Source: Nitrospira sp. (GTDB taxonomy: Bacteria; Nitrospirota; Nitrospiria; Nitrospirales; Nitrospiraceae). Taken from it: DNA of 40,862 nucleotides. The position numbers and the translations under genes are program-made. How positions within the stretch are numbered: the first letter of the stretch is position 1; each line of letters begins with the position of its first letter. Of this stretch, positions 35,408-40,862 are shown one piece after another. The DNA lies in NCBI GenBank assembly GCA_005116895.1, contig SWDO01000004.1, positions 1-40,862 of the forward strand, read 5' to 3'. The notes below the pieces were generated by a model, which had not been told where the DNA came from, did not search any database, and saw only the letters and a list, made by a program, of their open reading frames with translations.

Positions 35408-36454
35408 TCATGCTGATTCACCGCTGTCACCAAGAATTCGACTTCGTACATGCGCAGTGTCGGCATACCGTGCGTGCGCGATCCAGCTGCGGATACAGTC
35501 CCTCCGCTGAGCGTCTGACATGCACCCCTCTGCCACTGCCTGATGATACCGCCGAAGCCTGCGCTTGAATCGTCGCACGTGGTCCGCATCCAGCCGGCGC
35601 AATGCTGGAAAAATGCGATACCCCAGAAAAGTAAACCCTGAGGTAACGGGTGCCACAAAGCACTTGCGCGGATGCAGCCGCAAGCGCACTCGCATCAGGA
35701 GGTCTTCGATGGCCGCACGGTGATCATGGAGTCGATGCTTGTCATGATCGAATAGCAAAAAATCGTCCGCATACCGTACATAGCCGGGTGTCCTGAGTGT
35801 TTCTTTCACATAATGATCCAGTCTGTCCAAATAGACATTGGCAAAGAATTGACTCGTCTGATTGCCGATGGGAATGCCACGGCGCCGCTCGAATGGTGTG
35901 AACAAGTTATCGCCGGGGTAGTGACGAACCATCGCCGGTTGTGGGTTGCTTCCGTCAACAATCGTCCGCACCAGCCACAACACATCCGGATCATGAAGAC
36001 GCCGAGTCATCTGTGTAAACAAGATCTCATGATCGATGCTCGGAAAGTATTTTTCCAGATCGCACTTCAAGACATAGCGATAGCGCCGTGCAAAGGTCGA
36101 GGCTCGCTCGACTGCCGCATGCGTCCCTTTCCCCTTTCGGCAGGCATAGGAGTCGAAGAGAAACCCTCGATCAAAGATCGGCTCGATGATATTGCAGAGC
36201 GCATGGTGCACGACGCGGTCGCGAAACGGCGCGGCGCTGATGAAACGCGGTTTCTTGTCGCGGATGATGAACGTGCGGTACGAACCGGGGCGATAGCGAT
36301 GCGAAACCAGCTCCTGCTGCAAGCTATGCAGCTCTTCTTCCACATTCAGGCTGAATGCGGCCACGTTCGGTCGGAAGCGCTTGCCTCGAGCTGCACGCCG
36401 AGCCGCCTGCAGCAGATTGGAGAACGAAGTCACACGCTCATACAGCGTCCCCAT
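35408..36454 (-). CDS. DGR reverse transcriptase
   Basis: The 348-residue RT has the palm motifs KCDLEKYFPSI (about 130-140, first catalytic Asp), GIPIGNQTSQFFANVYL (about 193-209) and YVRYADDFLLF (about 225-235, catalytic YADD). The thumb-proximal HPRKC and GFTFLGYRIF (about 261-282) follow. The GNxTSQ form in place of QGxxxSP is a mark of DGR reverse transcriptases, which copy TR RNA with errors at adenine. No maturase, protease or endonuclease domain is attached. It starts 3 bp after the avd stop, so the two are coupled, and TR follows 88 bp after its stop. Confidence 0.95.
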   Translation of the reverse strand: MGTLYERVTSFSNLLQAARRAARGKRFRPNVAAFSLNVEEELHSLQQELVSHRYRPGSYRTFIIRDKKPRFISAAPFRDRVVHHALCNIIEPIFDRGFLFDSYACRKGKGTHAAVERASTFARRYRYVLKCDLEKYFPSIDHEILFTQMTRRLHDPDVLWLVRTIVDGSNPQPAMVRHYPGDNLFTPFERRRGIPIGNQTSQFFANVYLDRLDHYVKETLRTPGYVRYADDFLLFDHDKHRLHDHRAAIEDLLMRVRLRLHPRKCFVAPVTSGFTFLGYRIFPALRRLDADHVRRFKRRLRRYHQAVAEGCMSDAQRRDCIRSWIAHARYADTAHVRSRILGDSGESA

Positions 36455-36457
36455 CGA

Positions 36458-36811
36458 TCACCCCGTCTGGGTTTTGGTCCAGCCGCCGATCTGGCAGCCG
36501 AGATCGACCAGTTCACGCGAGATGAACTCATACTGCTTCGTGCTCGTGAAGCCAAGATCTTTCCCAGCCCGCACCAACAACCGGAGCACCTGCACATCGC
36601 CGTTCGCCTGCTGGAGATAGACCTTCTTGTCTCGTGTATAGGCCGCGAGCACCAGCGCTTCGAGAACCGCCAGCATGCGCGACTCGATCCGATCCCCGAG
36701 CACAAACCGATGTGACCGTGGAAACTTGCCCACGTGGTTGATGAGCCAGAGCAGCACATCGTAGGCCTTCGTGACGGCGGTTGGAAGGGTTCCGGCACCT
36801 TCGTCGGCCAT
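36458..36811 (-). CDS. avd: DGR accessory variability determinant (Avd)
   Basis: From ATG 36811 (GGGGGTGA upstream; a GTG two codons earlier is less likely) the product is 117 residues. It is helical and positively charged in patches, with AYDVLLWLINHVGKFPRSHRF near the N-terminus and LGCQIGGWTKTQ at the end. This is the pattern of Avd/23S-intervening-sequence four-helix proteins. Avd forms a pentameric barrel that binds RT and TR RNA and is needed for mutagenic retrohoming. The position between target and RT supports the call. Confidence 0.9.
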   Translation of the reverse strand: MADEGAGTLPTAVTKAYDVLLWLINHVGKFPRSHRFVLGDRIESRMLAVLEALVLAAYTRDKKVYLQQANGDVQVLRLLVRAGKDLGFTSTKQYEFISRELVDLGCQIGGWTKTQTG

Positions 36812-36899
36812 GATCACCCCCGACTAGGATTCGATGCTTCACGGCAAGAAATCAAGAATCACGACTCGGAGAAAAGCAAACAGGGTCAAAGCGAAAAGG

Positions 36900-38573
36900 T
36901 TACTTCGGAACGTCCTGGGCACACCGGAACCCAATATCGTCGTTCCGATCCGTCGGTGTGTTCCTGTCCCGGTTCGCAGATCGCACGAAGACCGGGTCAT
37001 CGCTCCAGGACCCACCACGGAGCAAGCGCAACTCGCCGCTCCCAGGGCCTTTAGGATTGTGTGCTGGACTGTTCTTGTAATAGTTCTCGTCATACCAGTC
37101 CGCTACCCATTCCCTCACATTCCCACTGATATCGTAGAGTCCCCAAGGATTCGTCTCATACGATCCAACAGGCGCCGTGCGCACTGCACCGTCGTTGTAT
37201 CCCGACATAATCACGCTCAACAGATGCTTGGCTGACTCATCGGCGACATTTTCAACCAGCCTGGTCCCTGGATTCCCCTGCCCCCACCAGTATTGCGTCG
37301 TGGTACCCGCGCGCGCCGCATACTCCCATTCCGCCTCTGTTGGGAGACGCTTGCCCGCCCAGCGGCAGAATGCCACCGCGTCGTCCCATGTGACAGCCAC
37401 CACCGGATGCTCTCCCCTGCTCGTCTGAAAGACAGACGCGCTCCCCTCCGGCTTCTGCCAATTGGCTCCCTTGACCTCTTCCCAGCCTTTGCCCTCCACG
37501 AATGCCCACGCGCTGCCGTTCTGCTCTGCCGTCGTCCGGTAGCTGGTTTGCTGCACAAACTGATGGAAGAGGCGGTTCGTCACCTCGTACTTATCGAGGT
37601 AGAACGCATCCAGCTGAACACGGTGCTGAGGAAGCTCTCCTTTGTACCAGCCTTCGCAGGTCTGCTGGTCTTTCTTATACTCTTTGAGACAGGTTTGGAT
37701 TGCACGGTCCACTTCGTCTTTCGTGCTGCCCATCTGAAAGCTCCCGGCGGGAATCAGCACCATCGGCGCGCCGTCTTTACCGATGATCTCGCGAGCAGCT
37801 TTGGGTGTTGGCGGCTGGGCAGGAGAAGTCTTAGCTACGCTTTGCGGTGCTCCCTCCTCCAGGAGAACACCATGTCCCTCCAAGTACTCACGCACCGTGC
37901 CAATCGTGAGACCCTTGCCATACCGCTGCGCGCCCCCAATCAGCCCAACCACCTGGCCGCTGTGCATGATCGGTCCGCCAGAGTTGCCCTCGTCAATATT
38001 GGCATCGACCGTCAAATATCTCCCCTGTCGAGCGGCGATGCTGCCCTTGATGATGGCCCAGTCGCCTGCCCCGCGCAGATGTCCAATCACCATGATGTCT
38101 TCTCCGCCTGAGACACGGGCTACAGTCGCTAACGGAAGCGTGGCGCGCCCGGCGGGAACGTTGTCCTTCCCGCGGACAACCAGTAAAGCCATGCCGGTTT
38201 CGCCATCCCCACCTTCTGCATGTTTGACTTGAGCTCGTACCGGCACCTCTTGTCGCGAAAAGAATTGTACCTTCGGCTGGGAGTCCCCACTGATGACGTG
38301 TGCAACGGTCATGATGTAGACGATCTCCGAATCGGACTTCACGATGAAGCCGGTCCCGACCTTGGTTGTGCCATCGACCTGCGCGGTAATCTTCACCACC
38401 CCTTTCTTGATCTCCTCGATACTCTGTGCCTGGGCGAGCGTGGCATCGATCGTCGCCACCGTTGTGCCCGGATCCGAAGTCGCATCGACCATGTCGACCG
38501 TGATGTTCAAAGCCGACGCTGACTCGCGAAACACGAGTTCCGCACTGGCGATCTGGGCCCAGAAGACCCACAC
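36900..38573 (-). CDS. DGR target protein: trypsin-like domain + hypervariable FGE/C-type-lectin domain
   Basis: From GTG 38573 the product is 557 residues. The trypsin-like domain (about 50-235) has His92 (TVAHVI) and Ser198 (GNSGGP); the expected Asp position holds Gly127 (ETGMALL). A proline-rich linker leads to an FGE-sulfatase/C-lectin domain (about 262-557): MVLIPAGSFQMGS, YEVTNRLF, VTWDDAVAFCRWAGKRLPTEAEW, LYDISGNVREWV and LRGGSW, ending GFRCAQD. The last 40 residues are the VR. The aligned FGE catalytic cysteines appear replaced (Pro527 and Ser532), so an oxidase role is unlikely and ligand binding more likely. A signal-like stretch runs in frame upstream of the GTG, so the true start is unsure. 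It precedes avd by 88 bp. Confidence 0.92.
   Translation of the reverse strand: MWVFWAQIASAELVFRESASALNITVDMVDATSDPGTTVATIDATLAQAQSIEEIKKGVVKITAQVDGTTKVGTGFIVKSDSEIVYIMTVAHVISGDSQPKVQFFSRQEVPVRAQVKHAEGGDGETGMALLVVRGKDNVPAGRATLPLATVARVSGGEDIMVIGHLRGAGDWAIIKGSIAARQGRYLTVDANIDEGNSGGPIMHSGQVVGLIGGAQRYGKGLTIGTVREYLEGHGVLLEEGAPQSVAKTSPAQPPTPKAAREIIGKDGAPMVLIPAGSFQMGSTKDEVDRAIQTCLKEYKKDQQTCEGWYKGELPQHRVQLDAFYLDKYEVTNRLFHQFVQQTSYRTTAEQNGSAWAFVEGKGWEEVKGANWQKPEGSASVFQTSRGEHPVVAVTWDDAVAFCRWAGKRLPTEAEWEYAARAGTTTQYWWGQGNPGTRLVENVADESAKHLLSVIMSGYNDGAVRTAPVGSYETNPWGLYDISGNVREWVADWYDENYYKNSPAHNPKGPGSGELRLLRGGSWSDDPVFVRSANRDRNTPTDRNDDIGFRCAQDVPK
36911..37025 (-). repeat. DGR variable repeat (VR)
   Basis: The VR covers residues 517-555 of the target and ends 8 bases before the stop codon. 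Relative to TR the coding strand shows A-to-G at 36915, 36924, 36938, 36950, 36968, 36975, 37001 and 37003, A-to-T at 36988, 36989, 36991 and 37025, and A-to-C at 36996. Protein changes cluster at residues 524-529, 536, 542 and 546. The end near 36911 should contain the initiation-of-homing sequence. Confidence 0.95.
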
Positions 38574-38914
38574 GAGACAAGTCGTCCAAGGTTTCCAGTC
38601 GGGGAAGACCTCGTCAGTTCCGGGTGTCTGTATTCCTCTTGCTCCAGAATGGCTCTCCGCTCATATGGCTCTGGCCATCATGCATGATAGCCATGCGTGC
38701 CATTCTGGCACAGCCAGCGAAGAATCGGCTAGCAAGACCGACGAGAAACCCACCCGTGAATCGGTGGGCCTGATGGGCCAGGTGGCGTCGTATCGTCCAT
38801 TTCCACCCTCCTCTCGCGATGAAGTCACCGAGAGACCTGGATGGCAGCCGCGCGGTCTACCCGATCTCTCGAACTTCCGTGAAACGATGGGCCGCACTGT
38901 CCTCACTACGCTCA
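38574..38914. other. Intergenic region upstream of the DGR target
   Basis: Read on the minus strand in the target's frame, the segment 38574-38660 is open. It encodes a basic-hydrophobic run (PDWKPWTTCLV) just before the GTG, but has no ATG, GTG or TTG. The rest shows no gene, promoter or repeat that I can support. Confidence 0.4.
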
Positions 38915-39355
38915 TTAGGAAACCATGTCAAGAGTGACCTGGCGCTTCTTGGCACCGAGGCGTAACACCGCGCAGATGCCGACCAACACAAGATCTTCAA
39001 GCGGAGAATACCATCGCAACGGCAGGGGGAAGAACACGCCGTAGCAGCCACAGTTTGGAAGGTTGAGGCCACGGACAAGCGTGACCACAAGCCCTGCTGC
39101 ATAGACCGCGTTCAGAATCAGCGCAATGCGTGCACCGGTCTGGAGCCGCCACCCGAACAGGATCCACGCCGCAAGCACCCACTCCAGCACGGTGATGACA
39201 AGCGCCACTGGCCACAGCGTCCAGTCTGGGAACAACCGGTAGGTGACCACGATCTCGACGAATCCAGGCAGGTCCAGGGATTTTCCTAAGGCTGAGGCCA
39301 GGAGCACGCCTCCGATCAACAGGCGGCAACACCACGTCACGATGGTCCAATTCAT
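38915..39355 (-). CDS. MauE/DoxX-like membrane protein
   Basis: From ATG 39355 the product is 146 residues with four hydrophobic segments (about 8-28, 45-65, 72-95 and 115-135). It carries LLIGGVLLASALGKSLDLPGF and a periplasm-facing cysteine pair in LPNCGCYGVFF. MauE-family proteins handle disulfide or quinone chemistry for maturation of secreted enzymes; no thiol partner is visible next to it. A longer frame to 39466 runs through a terminator hairpin and is rejected. Confidence 0.78.
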   Translation of the reverse strand: MNWTIVTWCCRLLIGGVLLASALGKSLDLPGFVEIVVTYRLFPDWTLWPVALVITVLEWVLAAWILFGWRLQTGARIALILNAVYAAGLVVTLVRGLNLPNCGCYGVFFPLPLRWYSPLEDLVLVGICAVLRLGAKKRQVTLDMVS

Positions 39356-39370
39356 AGAGGAGACTCCCGC

Positions 39371-39416
39371 ATAAAGAAGAAGGAGGAACGCGGTGCTCCT
39401 GCCGCGCTCCTCCTTC
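39371..39416 (-). terminator. Intrinsic terminator of ppk2
   Basis: Arms 39379-39393 and 39402-39416 pair over 15 bp on the minus strand, with one G-U pair and an 8-base loop. A U-rich tract (TTCTTTAT, 39371-39378) follows. It lies between the ppk2 end and the MauE-like start. Confidence 0.8.
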
Positions 39417-39484
39417 TTTCCTGCCGCACCCGTGACGACGCGTGCATGACTGCGCCGACCAATCACTATCGCGCTGACGTCCCG

Positions 39485-40303
39485 CTACACGATCCTGAGC
39501 TTGGTAAAATCTACACCTTCCGGCGCCGGAGGCGTCTTGAGGTTCATCTCTTCCAACGCACCAACGACACGCTCAGCCACGATCAGATTGCGGTACCACT
39601 TCCGATTGGCCGGCACGACATACCACGGTGTTCGCTCGGTACTCGTGGCCGAGAGGACGTCTTCGAAGGCTTTCTGATACTCATCCCACAACTTGCGCTC
39701 CTCAAGGTCGCCGGAACTCCATTTCCAGCGCTTCTCCGGATCGGCAATGCGGGCCTCCAACCGTTCCTTCTGCTCTTCCTTCGAAATATGGAGAAAGAAC
39801 TTGAGCACGGTCGTGCCGTTCTCAGTCAGCAGCTCCTCGAATTCTTTGATCTGGTCCAAGCGGCACTTGGCGATTTTCTCGGACACCCATCCGTGCACCC
39901 GTGTAATCAGGACATCCTCATAATGCGATCGGTTGAAGATCCCAATGTAGCCTTTGGGAGGAACTTCGCGGTGAATACGCCACAGGAAATCACGAGCCAA
40001 TTCCTCCTTGGAAGGAGCCTTGAAGGCCGCCACTTTGCAGCCCTGCGGGTTGATGCCGGACATCACGCTCTTGATGGTCCCATCCTTTCCGCTCGTATCC
40101 ATTCCTTGCAGGACGATAAGAAGCGATCGAGTTGCGTTGGCATACAGACGCTCTTGGAGTCCATCGAGCTCGGCGATGAGTGTGGCCGTTTCCGCTTTTG
40201 CCTTTTCTTTCCCTTGGTCGCTCTTTTTGTACTCCCCAGTGTCGTCCGGATCGTACTGTTTCAACGAAAGCTTGGCGCCGGACTTCACACGATATCGTTT
40301 CAT
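39485..40303 (-). CDS. ppk2: Polyphosphate kinase 2
   Basis: The 272-residue enzyme has a Walker A (LQGMDTSGKDGTIKSVMSGI, about 65-84), the PPK2 lid and Walker B region (IGIFNRSHYEDVL, about 120-132) and KWSSGDLEERKLWDEY. PPK2 enzymes phosphorylate nucleoside mono- or diphosphates with polyphosphate, and a one-domain length of this size fits class I or III. The precise substrate class cannot be assigned by eye. It is followed by a clear terminator. Confidence 0.94.
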   Translation of the reverse strand: MKRYRVKSGAKLSLKQYDPDDTGEYKKSDQGKEKAKAETATLIAELDGLQERLYANATRSLLIVLQGMDTSGKDGTIKSVMSGINPQGCKVAAFKAPSKEELARDFLWRIHREVPPKGYIGIFNRSHYEDVLITRVHGWVSEKIAKCRLDQIKEFEELLTENGTTVLKFFLHISKEEQKERLEARIADPEKRWKWSSGDLEERKLWDEYQKAFEDVLSATSTERTPWYVVPANRKWYRNLIVAERVVGALEEMNLKTPPAPEGVDFTKLRIV

Positions 40304-40410
40304 GAGTTCCTCCCTGGCTCAGCGCAGAAGACGCCCCATCGTTGGTGATTGGAGGGCACACTGCAGATGCCCACGTATGTTCCTAGAATCGGATGAACCG
40401 GGTGTGGATC

Positions 40411-40862
40411 CTATGGTTGTCTTGGAGCATCCTGGACACAGCGGAAGCCGACGTTAGGATCCTGCTCGGTCGGATCACCCTTCGTGCGAAACGAAGACCG
40501 TAGCCGATACGGCGTATTGATGTAGGATCCACCGCGCTGGACTTTGGCTGTCCCTTCGCTGGGTCCACGTGGATTGATCGCGGGGCTGTTGATGAAACTG
40601 GAATAAAAATCCTCAGCGTACCAGTCCATCACCCATTCGTAGAGATTACCGGCTAGATCCTGCACGCCATAGGGGCTTTGCCCCATGTGGTGATTGCCGA
40701 TGACCGACACTGTCTCCGCACCGCCTTCCTTCAACCCATAGACCGCGTGGACTGGAGTCGGCGGATCGTTTCCCCACGGATAGGTCCGTTCATCGGTCCC
40801 GCGTGCCGCCTTTTCCCATTCCGCCTCTGCGGGCAGCCGTTTACCCTGCCAGAGACAATAGC
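40411..40862 (-). CDS. FGE-sulfatase/C-type-lectin domain protein, partial (5' end outside window)
   Basis: The open frame runs off the right edge and encodes about 150 residues of an FGE domain: [59 protein letters not shown] and the ending [14 protein letters not shown]. The fold resembles the DGR target, but the end does not match TR at the nucleotide level. It may be a formylglycine-type enzyme or an unrelated binding protein; the region aligning to the copper cysteines reads LRSSFRT, without Cys. Confidence 0.85.
   Translation of the reverse strand, partial: YCLWQGKRLPAEAEWEKAARGTDERTYPWGNDPPTPVHAVYGLKEGGAETVSVIGNHHMGQSPYGVQDLAGNLYEWVMDWYAEDFYSSFINSPAINPRGPSEGTAKVQRGGSYINTPYRLRSSFRTKGDPTEQDPNVGFRCVQDAPRQP

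Noticed and set aside
35408..36454. Group II intron or retron reverse transcriptase
   Set aside because: There is no maturase/HNH domain, intron ends or msr-msd-like RNA. GNxTSQ together with Avd, TR and VR identifies a DGR RT.
40411..40560. A second VR in the FGE gene at the right edge
   Set aside because: The protein ending resembles the target, but the DNA differs from TR at many non-adenine positions, as expected of ordinary paralogy.
1..40862. CRISPR array, insertion sequence or prophage
   Set aside because: No regularly spaced repeats, transposase, integrase or phage structural genes were found; the only clear long repeats are TR/VR and the AhpD-like gene end.

Overview
The window is a roughly 41 kb stretch of a GC-rich Gram-negative genome. 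The outer-membrane gene lpxC, murJ, a menaquinone-type succinate dehydrogenase with a five-helix di-heme cytochrome b, bactofilin, LemA/TPM proteins and many REC-containing sensors fit a Nitrospira-like (Nitrospirota) bacterium. That assignment is an inference from gene content, since no rRNA or tRNA is present.

Layout. (1) 1-5.6 kb: the tail of a type I restriction hsdS, a DUF3800 protein, an hsdR truncated to its first 573 family-like residues, a structured intergenic segment with a 42-codon small ORF, then a BCS1-like AAA ATPase and a WYL regulator. This looks like an eroded defence island. (2) 5.6-17.4 kb: housekeeping blocks, mostly minus strand: isoaspartyl peptidase, murJ-ogt-dtd, bactofilin, lemA with two TPM proteins, a PilZ protein and sdhC-sdhA-sdhB. 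(3) 17.5-24.8 kb: five minus-strand signalling genes. Four carry near-identical atypical REC modules joined to different outputs (GGDEF, HisKA-HATPase, HisKA-HATPase-REC, HisKA alone), led by a membrane PAS histidine kinase. (4) 24.8-33.6 kb: lpxC, a HARE-HTH protein, an inositol monophosphatase, an AhpD-like protein, two MNT/HEPN pairs (one with a frameshifted HEPN), a B12-type radical SAM of the RiPP-maturation family and a pterin dehydratase. (5) 33.7-38.6 kb: a diversity-generating retroelement (DGR). (6) 38.9-40.9 kb: a MauE/DoxX-like membrane protein, PPK2 and the end of another FGE-fold protein.

The main discovery is the DGR on the minus strand, in the order target gene (VR at its 3' end) - avd - reverse transcriptase - TR - second trypsin/FGE gene. 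TR (35205-35319) and VR (36911-37025) align without gaps over 115 bp with 13 mismatches. Every mismatch is at an adenine of the coding-strand TR, which is the signature of adenine-directed mutagenic retrohoming. The target is a trypsin-like + formylglycine-generating-enzyme/C-type-lectin fusion. Both aligned FGE copper-cysteine positions appear lost, so the hypervariable domain is probably a binding surface. The protease-like domain, also present in the neighbouring paralog, seems to lack the expected catalytic Asp. The DGR mechanism is known; the diversified protease-like/FGE architecture and its tandem paralog are what deserve follow-up.
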